DNA from: Tolypeutes matacus
Lineage: Eukaryota > Chordata > Mammalia > Cingulata > Chlamyphoridae
NCBI GenBank assembly: GCA_026826555.1
Contig: JAKSZT010053883.1
Span: 24,468,355-24,532,354 of the forward strand
DNA: 64,000 bases
Direction of reading: 5' to 3'
Shown: piece by piece, positions 1-9,039 of the stretch
Layout of the letters: every line of letters begins with the position of its first letter
How positions within the stretch are numbered: the stretch's first letter is position 1
Translations under genes and position numbers: made by a program
Notes under the pieces: generated by a model
What the model saw: only the letters and a program-made list of their open reading frames with translations
What the model was told of the DNA's origin: nothing
The model's database searches: none

Positions 1-279
1 AACCTCTGAGCTCTTCCTGAAACCAAGAGCTGGGATGCGACAGCTTTGCTCCAGGTGTGCTGGCAGCAGGCGCCAGGTCTGACAGCCGCCATACCCACAC
101 GAAGGGAGCAGCGTGGAGGCCACAGCCATGGTCAGGGGAGAGGCGGCCAGGACTCTGACCAGCAGTGTGCCCCCTTGAGCACGTCCTTGAACCTCTCTGA
201 GGCCCCTGATCATACCCAAGTCCCCGGGTTGTCATGGCAACCAGATGCGAGTTTCTGTCCTTGTCCCCCTTGTCACGCA

Positions 280-527
280 TCACACACATACAATGCCTTA
301 TACACACACAACACAAATGCACATGACACACACAATATACCCATCACACACTTGACATACAGCACACATATACAAGATGCAAACACACAACACTTACAAT
401 ATATATCACACATACACGCCAACACACAACACACATGACATACGTGTGGCCAAACATGTGGCACGCTATCCAAACACAGTGCGCACACACAATACACATC
501 ATGCACACGCGTGCGCGCACACACGTG
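280..527. repeat. Degenerate (CA)n microsatellite
   Basis: About 250 bases of interrupted CA repeats (cacacac, acacaaatgcacatgacaca, ending cgtgcgcgcacacacg). The interruptions suggest an old, stabilised array. The apparent open frames through it are compositional artefacts. Confidence 0.9.
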
Positions 528-869
528 CCTTGTGGCACGAACCACCCCTGGCTCAGTTCCCTCCTGGCTCTTTCTACCCCTGCAGCCTTAAGGCTGGGAG
601 GTACCCGTGGACAGCATCACTGAGGATCATGATCCATCTCACCCCTTCTCCTGTTTCAGGGCCCAGAGAGGGAGCACAACCTGCAGGGCCTCACACGCAG
701 GTCAGGCAAGGCCAGGTGCATTGTCGGTGCCCAAGGAGCCATTGACAATTTGACCATTCCCCAGTCTCGAGTGGAACTCAGAGGCCTCTCTCCCCAAAAT
801 GCTGGTGCTCCTTCACGGCCAGACCTCACCCACCAACTTCCATCATAGCCTCAGGAATCCCTGATGGCC

Positions 870-925
870 ACTCAACCATCAATCAACAAATAGAGAATTC
901 CTACCAGGTGCCAGTACAGTGGGCT
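870..925 (-). mobile_element. L2 LINE fragment
   Basis: 'aatcaacaaatagagaattc' followed by 'ccaggtgccagtacagtggg' resembles the antisense L2 3' region (aacaaatatttattgag...gtgccaggcactg). Short and diverged. Confidence 0.4.
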
Positions 926-944
926 CCTAAAAGGGAAAGAGCAT

Positions 945-1130
945 CCCATCGCACTGGCTGAGTCCCTACTGTGTATCAAGAACTTCAAACCCATGATTCT
1001 CCTAAATACTCAGAGGCAGAGATTAGCATCTCCATTTCACAGGAGACTGAGACACAGAGGGGAGAAGTGACCATCCAGCCTCACACAACTAGAAGGCGGC
1101 AGAGCCCAGAGACAAGTCCAGACCAGTCCA
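945..1130 (-). mobile_element. MIR SINE fossil
   Basis: Antisense MIR core: 'catctccatttcacaggaga' then 'ctgagacacagaggggagaa' and 'cctcacacaactagaaggcg'. Ends at the GGA microsatellite. Confidence 0.7.
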
Positions 1131-1140
1131 GTTCCAAAGA

Positions 1141-1166
1141 AGGAGGAGGAGGAGGAGGAGGAGGAA
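1141..1166. repeat. (GGA)n microsatellite
   Basis: Eight to nine near-perfect GGA units, separating two antisense MIR copies. It may have grown from the A-rich boundary of one of them. Confidence 0.95.
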
Positions 1167-1390
1167 GCACTTACTATATATGCATCAGGCACTGTCCTTA
1201 GTGCTTTATACATTAATTCCCTTGATCCCCACAACAACCTATGAGGTAAGTATTGTTCTCATCCCTATTTTTTAGATGAGGACACTGAGGCTCAGAGAGG
1301 TTAAGCAATCTGCACTGGGGTGCACAGCTAGGAAGCGGTGAGGCCAGGATTTGCATGCAGAAGTCTGGATCCAGAGACTGTTGCTGAGCC
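1167..1390 (-). mobile_element. MIR SINE fossil, near full length
   Basis: Antisense MIR with most diagnostic blocks: 'cacttactatatatgcatca', 'ggcactgtccttagtgcttt', 'cacaacaacctatgaggtaa', 'tagatgaggacactgaggct', 'cacagctaggaagcggtgag'. Confidence 0.85.
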
Positions 1391-2084
1391 TGGGCGGCAC
1401 CGCCCCTCTGAAGGCCGTACTCTTTGCCACAGCCCCGCTGTCCCTGCTGCCACAGGAAGCAGATGCAGCCAGCCCTAAACAGTTTACAGCAGCTGACCAC
1501 AGCAGGCCAGATTTAGGCTGGTTTTGAGGAAGCCCTTCCAGGAGAGTGAGGGAACTGTCAGCCACAGGCCCTGAGTCACCCCAGGAGGAAGGCTCCAGGA
1601 GCTGGGGCAGCTGGGTGTGGTCAGGAGTTGGGGGAGGTCTGGACATGACAGCACAGAGACCCTGACCTCCAGCCACCCCCAACAAAGGGGGAGCCTCTGG
1701 CCCCTGGGGGCAGGTGACTGGCCCAGAGTCAACCCTGAGTTAACAGAAGACAAAGGCTTCCCACCCAGGCTGTGTGCACCAGCCTCTAAAGAGGACCTGC
1801 TCAGAGCCGTCAGCCCCCGCTGTGTTGCCCCCCAGGAGCTAGGGCCAGGCAGGGCCACCCTTCTTAGGAACACAAGATCTCAATATTTCTCTGGTGGGAA
1901 GAAGGTAGGGGTTGGGCAGAGCTAAGAGGACGCGACTCTCTCTCTGCCCGCTAGAAGCACAGAGGCTCCATCCTACTTCTCTTCCCCACAAGTGCCCAGG
2001 TGCCGTAGCAAGACTGGGAGCTATGCCTGTGGCCCGGCCCCATCTCATCAACAATCCCAGCCCCGCACTCCCAAGATTCCAGGC

Positions 2085-2300
2085 TTCCCGAAGCACTTTC
2101 ATGTCCACTCTTCAGCTTGCACAAAGTTTTGCCCCATTTTACAGAGGCAAAAACCAGGCTCAGAGCAACGGTTAGTTACATTGGCTTGGAATGAGGGTTT
2201 CTACTCCCTCCACTGCTCTGCTCCATTTTACATAGGGGGAAACTGAGGCCCAAGCAGGGAAGGGATTTGTCCAGGGTCCCCCGGAGAGGTGGTAGGTAGA
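2085..2300 (-). mobile_element. MIR SINE fossil(s) beside exon 1
   Basis: Two antisense MIR core blocks in tandem: 'cccattttacagaggcaaaa' at about 2132, and 'ccattttacatagggggaaa' with 'ggaagggatttgtccagggt' after 2220. They end about 90 bases from the exon 1 donor. Confidence 0.7.
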
Positions 2301-2390
2301 GTGTGCCCGTTTGAGGGGCTCGGTAGGTCAGGGACTCTGGCACACACCCACTCACACCCACAGGCACGGTCCCCCTGGGCCTGCTCGGAC

Positions 2391-2396
2391 ACTCAC
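2391..2396 (-). promoter_or_regulatory. LAPTM5: 5' splice site of LAPTM5 intron 1
   Basis: Minus-strand GTGAGT directly after the in-frame GTG valine codon matches the U1 consensus and fixes the exon 1 boundary in phase 0. Confidence 0.9.
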
Positions 2397-2486
2397 CACG
2401 TGGTAGATGGACAGGGCTGTGGTAGCTATGCGGACGTTGAAGCAGCAGCAGGTCTGGCGGACGGCGGTGGCCATGCGGGGAGCCAT
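2397..2486 (-). CDS. LAPTM5: LAPTM5 coding exon 1 (partial gene, 30 codons)
   Basis: First coding exon of lysosomal-associated transmembrane protein 5, a multi-pass late endosome/lysosome protein of blood cells. The family recruits NEDD4-type ubiquitin ligases through C-terminal PY motifs and promotes lysosomal loss of T- and B-cell receptors. Seen: the ATG at 2486-2484 sits in a good Kozak context (gtggcaccATGG). It opens a 30-codon frame that includes VRQTCCCFNVRIATTALSIY, the hallmark N-terminus of LAPTM5, with the Cys triplet followed by the start of the first membrane segment. The frame runs to ...YHV, then GTGAGT at 2396-2391, a consensus 5' splice site in phase 0. Compared with human LAPTM5 as I remember it, the stretch before VRQ appears one residue longer, and a second in-frame Met lies at codon 5. 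Exons 2 onward lie to the left, outside the window. The identification is very secure; choice between Met1 and Met5 is less so, Met1 having the better context. Confidence 0.95.
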
Positions 2487-2565
2487 GGTGCCACAGTCCC
2501 CACCTCTGAGGCACTGAGAGGGAAGGAGCCGGGCGCCTGGCGCAGGGCAGAAAAGGGGAAGCTGC
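2487..2565 (-). other. LAPTM5: LAPTM5 5' untranslated region (5' limit estimated)
   Basis: Transcribed leader between the ATG and an inferred start site near 2565. That start is placed 25-30 bases downstream of a weak TATA-like GTTTAAG on the minus strand (about 2591-2597). The 3' limit is firm; the 5' limit is inference. No upstream ATG interrupts the last 40 bases before the start codon. Confidence 0.5.
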
Positions 2566-2760
2566 CGGCTGCCCTCCTTCCTGCCTGCCCCTTAAACAGG
2601 CAGGGGCGAGGTCGTCACGGCTGGGGCGGGGCAGCTGGGAAAGAGGAGCCGGGGAAGGGCCACAGCCTGCCCCAGAGCGTGGCAGCCTGGCCCTCCGCCA
2701 GGCCAAGGGGGGGCTTCCCCAGGGGCGGCAGACCCTGACCCTGTCAGCATCCACCTACAC
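2540..2760 (-). promoter_or_regulatory. LAPTM5: LAPTM5 proximal promoter with ETS/PU.1-like sites
   Basis: GC-rich block directly upstream of exon 1. Visible motifs are a plus-strand purine box agaaaaggggaagct (2549-2563), which resembles a PU.1/ETS site; a second purine box gggaaagaggagccgg (2637-2652); a GC box ggggcgggg (about 2624-2632); and the minus-strand TATA-like GTTTAAG near 2591-2597. LAPTM5 is blood-cell restricted, and PU.1 is the expected driver of such genes, which fits the purine boxes. Motif calls are by eye; occupancy is inferred. Confidence 0.55.
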
Positions 2761-2769
2761 CAGGCCTGG

Positions 2770-2945
2770 GGTCAAGCACTTTCACATGCCTTGCTCACCG
2801 GTACTCCCCACCGCCTGTGGAAGCAGGAACTCATGCCAAACCCATTTCCAGATAAAGTGTCCAGAGAAGTCAAGGCACTCACCCAAAATCACACCACAGT
2901 GTGTGCTGGTGGCAGGATGCAAACCCAGAGCTGGCTAGCTGCAAA
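2770..2945 (-). mobile_element. MIR SINE fossil upstream of LAPTM5
   Basis: Antisense MIR: 'gtcaagcactttcacatgcc', 'ccatttccagataaagtgtc', 'aaaatcacaccacagtgtgt', 'ggatgcaaacccagagctgg'. First of three consecutive MIRs just upstream of the promoter. Confidence 0.7.
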
Positions 2946-2984
2946 GACAACTATTGTCTAGGAAGTATTTCCCATAAGAACCCT

Positions 2985-3212
2985 TCTGAGCTCACTCCTG
3001 GATTAACTCCTTCAATCCTCACCACAACCCTCTGAGAGAGTTGTATTATTATCCCCCTTTACAGATGAAGAAACTGAGTCACAGAGGGAGACCAATTTGT
3101 CCAAGATCACACAGCTAGGTAGTGGAGGAATGGGGATTTGAACCCCGGCTGCCTGGTTCCAGAGGCCACCCCTCGAGTCAGTGTTCTTTCCACTCTACCA
3201 CCCAGCCTCAGA
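2985..3212 (-). mobile_element. MIR SINE fossil, near complete
   Basis: Well-preserved antisense MIR: 'ccctttacagatgaagaaac', 'gatcacacagctaggtagtg', 'ggatttgaaccccggctgcc', and the 5' tRNA-like end 'ttctttccactctaccaccc'. Confidence 0.9.
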
Positions 3213-3274
3213 GAGAAGTGTGTCCTTCCTGCACTCTGAAGAAGAGTCAAGGGCTCCAAAGCAAGAATAATTAC

Positions 3275-3425
3275 TAAGCAAGTCCTCTATTGCATATCAT
3301 CCGTGGGCCAGGCACCGGGCCGGGCCCTTCTCCCGGCTGAGCCATTAAATCCTCACTGCAATCTGGGAGAGCCGAGGTCAAACCCCCTTTGTGGGCCTCA
3401 AGACCCCCAGATGCTCACATGCAGT
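3275..3425 (-). mobile_element. MIR SINE fragment
   Basis: 'gcatatcatccgtgggccag' then 'gcaccgggccgggcccttct' and 'cattaaatcctcactgcaat' match the antisense MIR 3' half, diverged. Confidence 0.55.
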
Positions 3426-3980
3426 CAGAAATTTTTCCCCTCACTCTTGGGGAAAGTTGGAATTAATAAACCATAACTATTATGCAAGCTTCAAAGGGAT
3501 TTATACTCCATTCTCAGAATGATGAATTATCCATTCTGTAATAAAAGAAGGAAACATGCAGTGCTTACAAAATTCCTGCAAGAAGTCATGCTTTGTCCAA
3601 AAGCTGAGCTCACTTGCTATGTCAAGCTTCTAGTGGAGAACAGAGCAGGACGTGTCATGAAGTCCCACCCCCAAGAGAGATGACAGAGTTAGGATAGGAT
3701 GGCACCGCTGTCCATCATTTCTGTCCCAGGAGAGGTTATAAAAGGTCCCCCAAGCTCCTCTCCCTGGCAAGTGTTGCTCCACTGGACCCACAAAACTTGG
3801 CTGGTGGACTTGAGGAAAACCTTCTCTGCTCGCCACTGAGACCAAGGGGGGCCTGCAAGCTTGGGGCTCCGGGGCTGAGCAGCCAGAAGGTGCCAGGACT
3901 TGAGCCCGCTCTTAACCACTGCCCGGCACCAGGTAACAGCAAGGCCTGCCAGGAGAAATTAACAAGGCTTGGAAATGAAG
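3426..3980. other. Single-copy upstream DNA without recognised repeats
   Basis: AT-rich (3430-3610), then mixed composition. I see no gene or repeat here. As the nearest repeat-free DNA upstream of LAPTM5 it is a reasonable place for proximal regulatory elements, but no strong motif cluster stands out. Confidence 0.4.
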
Positions 3981-3984
3981 TAGG

Positions 3985-4065
3985 GAAGGGATTGCCATTT
4001 ACGTGGTCAGGGAGACTCTCTGAGGAGGTGCCATTTGCTTGGAAACCTGCATGAACTCTCACCCT
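3985..4065 (-). mobile_element. L2 LINE fragment
   Basis: 'gggagactctctgaggaggt' and 'gccatttgcttggaaacctg' match the antisense L2 stretch (gaggtgacatttgagc...). Confidence 0.5.
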
Positions 4066-4094
4066 GGCCCAGAGTGTCTCAGGGAGACGGAACA

Positions 4095-4562
4095 GAGCAA
4101 GGGATGGAATCATGCCCCCCCACAAAAGGCATGTTCAGGCCCCAACCTCTGGCCCTGTGGGTGTGAACCATTTGTAAACAGGGTCTTGGAAGATGTTAGT
4201 TAAGGTGTGCCCAGACTGAGTGGGGTGGGCCTTAATCCAACATGGCCAAAGTCCTTATAAGCAAAGGAAAGTGGACACAGAAAGGGAAGCCATGAGAAGA
4301 GCAAGAAACCAGAAACCAATGGAACCAGAACAGAAAGGAGAAGACGTGCCACGGGCATTGCCATGTGACAGAAAAGCCAAGGGCCTCCCCCCCCAACGCC
4401 ACCCTCCCCCCCAACGCCACAGTCTTCTGGGTGAAAGCACCGCCTCGCTGATGCCTCAGTTGTGAACTTCTCCCGGCCTCAAAATCTTGAGCCAATGAAT
4501 TCCCATTGTTTAAGCCCACCCTTTGTAGGGTGCTTGTCTTAGCAGCCAGGAAACTAAAACAA
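4095..4562 (+). mobile_element. MaLR/ERVL-like solo LTR, xenarthran-type family, copy 1
   Basis: Shares blocks with copies at 36541, 39385 and 54396: 'gggtgtgaaccatttgtaaa', 'gggccttaatccaacatggc', 'gtccttataagcaaaggaaa', 'ttgccatgtgacagaaaagc', 'ccaatgaattcccattgttt', and terminal 'caggaaactaaaacaacctg'. An internal C-rich direct repeat (two ccccccaacgccac units, 4386-4421) is private to this copy. LTR assignment is by resemblance to MLT-type LTRs; no internal region remains. Confidence 0.65.
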
Positions 4563-5055
4563 CCTGGCAATGGCAAAGGCCCTGAGGAGGGAAAGAGCTT
4601 GACATTATCCAGGAGCAGCAAGGCCAGAGGGGCCGGGGAGTCTGATTTGATCGAGGGTGTGCTGGGAAAGTACTTGAGAATTGACTGTCGCCATGAATGG
4701 TAGCCATTCATGACTTTATGATGGGGTGAAACCAGAGCAGGTGTGCAGCCAATTCCCAAAGAGAGGGAAGCAACAGGCTGAAGGTGTGTGAGATCGTTTT
4801 ACATGGCCTATGGATGAAGATTTTTCATTTTTGTAGTGATAAATTTATTTTGATGTGCCTTATAAAAATATTTATAACTCGCCCATGAGTTCTGTGATTT
4901 TCCATTTGTGGGCATAATATAAAGTTTCATTTTAAAACAGATGCCTTTAAGTTTTAAAAATCAGTACGTCGATTTAACGAAAAACATTAAGAATCCCACA
5001 GCCTGGGGGGCATGCAAGCGAGGAGGTGGTGTGGGCGCCGCCCGTTTGGGAATCC
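4563..5055. other. Single-copy DNA, AT-rich 4790-4990
   Basis: No gene or repeat recognised. The AT-rich part has several AATAAA-like and TATAAA-like words (for example 'ccttataaaaatatttataa') but no coding or transposon context. Confidence 0.35.
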
Positions 5056-5059
5056 CGGT

Positions 5060-5205
5060 GTGTGGAAAACCCCAGCTCCCGCTTCACAGCTGTGTCATCT
5101 TGGACAAGGCTCTTGAGCCCTCTGAGCCATTGTTTACATGTCTACAAAAGGTAGAGCAGAAGTTCTGTAGGGCAGGGCTGCAGTGAGAATGAAATGAGGT
5201 CATAT
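5060..5205 (+). mobile_element. MIR SINE fossil
   Basis: Sense MIR: 'cacagctgtgtcatcttgga', 'caaggctcttgagccctctg', 'gagaatgaaatgaggtcata'. Confidence 0.75.
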
Positions 5206-5261
5206 GTGAGCACAGAAGCTTATTTCCTCTCTTCCCCATCCCACCCTGTTCTGCCACCTCA

Positions 5262-5346
5262 ACCGAGCTCAGACTGCCAGGAAGAGGCAGAGCTGGGATT
5301 TGAACCCTAATCTGGCTGATCCTGAGTCCTGGGCTATGCCTCCAAG
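5262..5346 (-). mobile_element. MIR SINE fragment
   Basis: 'ggcagagctgggatttgaac' then 'cctaatctggctgatcctga' is the antisense MIR 5' end. Confidence 0.7.
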
Positions 5347-5584
5347 AGAGGCCAGTAGAGCGAGGGCAGCCCCTGCCTGGGCAGGTGGCACACACACCCA
5401 CACACAGCGGGCACTGGGGTTCTCCCAGAGTCCTGAAGGAGTCATCCGTTCCCACTGGGTCACCACCTCCAACACACTGGTCCCTTTCTGGAATGGGAGC
5501 CTGACCTTCCTTTCCATCCCCACCAAACCTTCTGAGGGGGGTATGGCTTTCGGGCCCCTTGGTCAAGGTCACTGTGTAGGCAGC

Positions 5585-6012
5585 ATAAAGGCTCCCCAAA
5601 GATATCCATGTCCTTTCCCCAGAATCTATGAATATGTTACCTTACATAGCAAAGGGGACTTTGCAGGTGTGATTAGGTTAAGGGTGGAGAACTTATCCAG
5701 GGTTGTCCAGGTGAACTCTGTGTAATCACAAGCCTCCTCAGAAGTGAACTAGGGAGGCACAGAGAGATGGGAAGATGCTGCACTGCAGGCTCCAAAGATG
5801 GAGGAAGGGGTTATGAGCCAAGAAATGAAGGTAGCTTCTAGAACTACAAGAGGCAAGGGAATGGCTTCTCCCAGAGAGCCTCCAGAGAAATGCAGCCCTG
5901 TCGATCCTTAATTTTAGCCTATTTCAGACGACTGACTCCAGAACATAGGATGATAAATGTGTGTTGTTTGAAACCACCGAGTGTATGTTACAGCAGCAGT
6001 AGGAACCTGATA
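5585..6012 (+). mobile_element. MLT1-like (ERVL-MaLR type) LTR fossil
   Basis: Ordered blocks typical of an old MaLR-like LTR: 'tatgaatatgttaccttaca', 'ggggactttgcaggtgtgat', 'gggaatggcttctcccagag', 'ataaatgtgtgttgtttgaa', terminal 'gcagcagtaggaacctgata'. Different family from the one at 4095. Solo, no internal sequence. Confidence 0.7.
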
Positions 6013-6134
6013 CTCTCACTGGAGTCCACAGGAGAACTCAGGACCCCTGACACTGGAGCCCAAACCTTCACCTGTGTCCTGCCCCCTGCTCTGCACACCC
6101 CACAGAGACCTCAGTCCCCACACACACAAGTGCA

Positions 6135-6280
6135 GCCCAAGACTTCCTTGCTGTGTGACTTTGGGCAAGTTGTGAACCTCTCTGAGTGTCGTTTCCTCCT
6201 GCATAAAGTGAGGATAATGATAGCACTACCTCCTGGTTTGTTTGGAGTAAATGAGAAATTGCATGTGCAGGTGGCAACCT
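6135..6280 (+). mobile_element. MIR SINE fossil
   Basis: Sense MIR: 'ttgctgtgtgactttgggca', 'agttgtgaacctctctgagt', 'gtgaggataatgatagcact', 'tggagtaaatgagaaattgc'. Confidence 0.85.
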
Positions 6281-6411
6281 GGATACCCCTTTTCCTCTTC
6301 TGCTCTTTTCTGTTACATATGATCAGAGCTGAGCTTCTCCAGGCCACCTTTTATACCCTGTTTGCTAACTGGGGGCACCCTTGAAAACGTCATCTCCTCA
6401 GAACACATCAA

Positions 6412-6855
6412 GGTAAGTGTACAGAGTGTACACTTTGAATGGATCGTACAAAACATGGGCTGTAGAACACAGGGAAGCCAGAGGTGGAAGATGGACTGTG
6501 GTTAACAGGACAAATAGGAGAACGTTCTCTCATGAACTATAACAAATGTGTAATACTAATACAGGGTGTTAATACTAACACAGGGTGTTAATAATAGGGT
6601 GGATTGGAGAGGGAAATACAACAAATGTGAGATGCGGGCTATAGTTAGTAGTAATATTTTGGCGATGCTCTTTCAGAGTTTATAAGAAATGTTTCAGAAC
6701 AATGCAAGGTGTTGGTGGTGGGGAGATGTATGGGAGCCTTGTGTGATGCTATGCATATTTGTTTTGTAAACTCACAACTTTTACTGTATCCTTATTGTTT
6801 ATGTATGTTCATGTATAAATGATATACTTCAATAAAATAATTTTTTTTTTAAAGG
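6412..6855 (+). mobile_element. 5'-truncated young L1, 3' UTR only (copy A)
   Basis: 3' UTR module shared with the copies at 17479, 19374, 35570 and 39563: 'catgggctgtagaacacagg', 'gaagatggactgtggttaac', 'gcaaggtgttggtggtgggg', 'cttcaataaaataatttttt'. An internal direct repeat (two 'taatactaacacagggtgtt' units, about 6551-6590) is peculiar to this copy. Identified as L1 because related modules lie at the 3' end of ORF2-bearing L1 sequence at 39.6-40.8 kb. Confidence 0.75.
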
Positions 6856-7330
6856 GGGAGGAAATGTTCTCCCTTCCTCACCCCAACCACAGCAGGCTAC
6901 TGAAACTGAACATGTAACTGTTGCTTCTGACCAAGACTCCCTGGCTTCAGGGATGATTCCTATATTCTGGAAAGTCATCTTTACTCCCAAAAATGTCTGT
7001 AATTCTGATTGGCTGTCTTGCTTAATAATGTGCTGCCGTGATATATTAATATTTAAACAGACATCTCTGTTTCCTCAAAGGCAGAATTACTTTGTTCAGT
7101 CAGAAGTGCCTCGTTGGAACTTCCCTCTTCACCCACACACCCAGAGGTAAAAATAAAACACATGACTCTGCCAGGTTTCAAATTAAACAGCGTGTTTGGG
7201 AGTCTTGGGGCAGCTCAATTAACTCAGGTAGAGCACTTGGGCTCTGACTCATAGTTAGGACTCAAGAGTGGGAGCGGTTTTGAATTGATTGCAATTATTA
7301 CTATTCTTATTTCTGCTGTTGGTTAGGCCC
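6856..7330. other. Single-copy AT-rich DNA
   Basis: No repeat or gene recognised. Contains 'tgattggctg' (a CCAAT box on the minus strand) and 'cgtgatatattaatatttaa'. It is bordered by repeats and repeat-free itself, so it could hold conserved noncoding sequence, which I cannot test here. Confidence 0.35.
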
Positions 7331-7800
7331 TTTCCCAGTGCGTAGCTCAGCTAAGGCCCCCCCACCCCTCCAGCCCAGAGAGGAAGGCGGCAGAGAGGAG
7401 CTGGTCCGCCCCTGGCAGGGTGAGAAGGCGGCAGCCTGCCCCGAGCCGCGTGGCTGGTCGGCATCTGAACCAGGTGGAGCTCCTGCCCTGGACGGCAGGC
7501 GAGGTGGCAGCCCAGGGGAGCTCCAGGGCGCCGTCCCCTGGAGGGACCCTCTCCTGCTCCCCTAGTTCCTGCCATTCCCTCCCCGCCACCCTCACCATCC
7601 CGCTCCCACCCTCAGGACTGCAGGGCTGAGGCCAGGGTCCTGGAAAGCACGAGAAACCACACAGCGCTCCCTCCCCTTTTCTAAGGCAGCCACGATTGAG
7701 GGGCTGGGCCTGTGCTCTTGAGACCCTCTCCCACTGCCCACACCAACAATGAAGGCTTCAACCTGCAGAAGGGAGGGCCAGCCTGGCAATGCAGGGACCA
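7331..7800. other. GC-rich single-copy DNA
   Basis: G+C-rich and moderately CpG-containing, with no repeat recognised. Open frames exist in several frames but show no family resemblance. Confidence 0.35.
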
Positions 7801-7814
7801 GGCGCCAGTCCCGC

Positions 7815-7998
7815 GGGCAGGTCGTCAGGCGGTCCATCGGGCGCTCAGCCCACCAAGGAGGCTGCCCGTCAGCCAGGCCGTCCCGCGGTCACTGGCTACA
7901 CCCAGGGGCACAGTCACACCATATACTGGTCTTTTGATGCTGCCTCGGCCTCTGTCAGGGGAGCCCCACGGGCAGGGGGCTCCTGGGCAGTGGAACCG
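7815..7998. repeat. Duplicated segment, copy 1
   Basis: Direct repeat partner of 8770-8967. The core 'caccaaggaggctgcc' through 'ccatatactggtct' (7850-7932) matches the partner at roughly nine bases in ten; the 3' half is looser. Several differences are CpG in this copy versus TpG or CpA in the other. In the minus strand both copies keep a related open frame (RPVYGVTVPL then GSLLGGLS), but substitutions are not biased to silent sites, so coding is unproven. Confidence 0.8.
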
Positions 7999-7999
7999 G

Positions 8000-8480
8000 C
8001 AGCCAGAAAGGCGCTGGCCATTCACAGTCCGAATGGCCATGCCAGTGCCGTCCGGCTGAACGTCAGCTCTGGGCATGCCCCAGAGTCCAGCATTTTGGCT
8101 CATGGGTGCTGCCAGTGCTGCCCATAGGAGCAGAGCATGGGACCCAGAGCTGGAACCCCCACTCCCCAAGCCTGATCACCAGCCATGCCTCTCCCCGAGG
8201 CTGAGGGAGGGGACTGTCCTGCTGTGTCCAGGGTCACTATGGGACCACAGGGTAGTCCCCGTGAAGTGGCCAGCTCTGGCAGTTCTCCCAACCCCCCAGC
8301 TATTAGCCCCACCCTCAGGAAAGAACCTCAAGGTCCCAACCCCACAGAAATGGGTGGCTCAGGTGGCGCACCTGACATTACCAACCCAGGAGGAAAGACC
8401 TCACTAGGGCACTTACCCCAGATAGGGGAGTTTGAGTTCCTCAATTCCAAACATACAGACAACCAAACAACAAAAATGAT
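8000..8480. other. Single-copy DNA between the duplicated segments
   Basis: G+C-rich to about 8440, with no repeat recognised and no convincing open frame. Confidence 0.35.
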
Positions 8481-8795
8481 ACGCCCTGCTAAGGGCCAAC
8501 TCTGAGGCCAGGCTCTGGGAGAGGTTTAAAAAATAAATGGAAGACAGAGAACCACCATTTACAGTTCCAGCCAATGCTCTACTAAGGCACTTCAAAGGAA
8601 AACTACTTCTGTCTCGACTAAAAAGGGACAGACTCTACAAGCATGTGCTTTTTGTCCTAAACCTCTTCCTTCTGCCAGGAATGCAGCTGCAATGCCCAGA
8701 GGAGCAGCAGCCACCTTGGGAACATGAGGACAAAAGCCCTAAGGATGCTAGAACAGAGAGCGAGAAGAGTCCAGGTCCCTGACAGCATCATGGAC
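8480..8795 (+). mobile_element. Ancient interspersed repeat (LTR- or DNA-type, tentative)
   Basis: 'aacctcttccttctgccagg', 'gcagcagccaccttgggaac' and 'gagtccaggtccctgacagc' resemble a widespread mammalian repeat (aatgtggatg...agcagccatctt...gcctgggtccctgatgacat). A related fragment occurs at 29380-29480. Family name not certain. Confidence 0.4.
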
Positions 8796-8967
8796 ACTCA
8801 GTCCACCAAGGAGGCTGCCCATCAGCCAGGCCATCCAGCGGTCACTGGCTACATCCAGGGGCACAGTCACGCCATATACTGGTCTGTTGCTGCTGCCGCT
8901 GCCTCTGCCTCTGCCGAAACGTCCCCATGGGCAGGAGGCCCCAGGGCGGTGGAACTGGCCAACCCTG
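8770..8967. repeat. Duplicated segment, copy 2
   Basis: Partner of 7815-7998, in the same orientation about 955 bases away. This copy has an added GCT/GCC-rich run ('gttgctgctgccgctgcctc', from about 8884) that lengthens it relative to copy 1. Confidence 0.8.
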
Positions 8968-9039
8968 GATCCCCGTCCTCTGGACATCTTGTAATGTGGG
9001 AAAGAGAAACCCTGCTCAGGTCTTCTGACTCCATTCATC

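Larger units (their letters stand above)
1..2396 (-). other. LAPTM5: LAPTM5 intron 1 (3' part lies off the window)
   Basis: Everything left of the exon 1 donor is intron 1 of LAPTM5 on the minus strand. It holds a CA-rich microsatellite, a GGA microsatellite, three MIR-type fossils and otherwise single-copy sequence. No open frame resembling the next LAPTM5 exon (the rest of membrane segment 1) occurs here, so intron 1 is longer than 2.4 kb. Confidence 0.85.

Noticed and set aside
280..527. Short open frames rich in His/Thr or Cys/Val
   Set aside because: Products of CA/TG repeats.
2176..2754. 192-codon minus-strand open frame over LAPTM5 exon 1
   Set aside because: It reads exon 1 in a different frame from the LAPTM5 protein and runs through promoter and intron; a shadow of the real exon.
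8748..9038. Minus-strand 96-codon frame with RGRGS-like run and GSLLGGLS, shared with the segment at 7.9 kb
   Set aside because: Considered as a small gene or pseudogene, but substitutions between copies are not biased to silent sites and no relative is recognised; kept only as a duplication finding.
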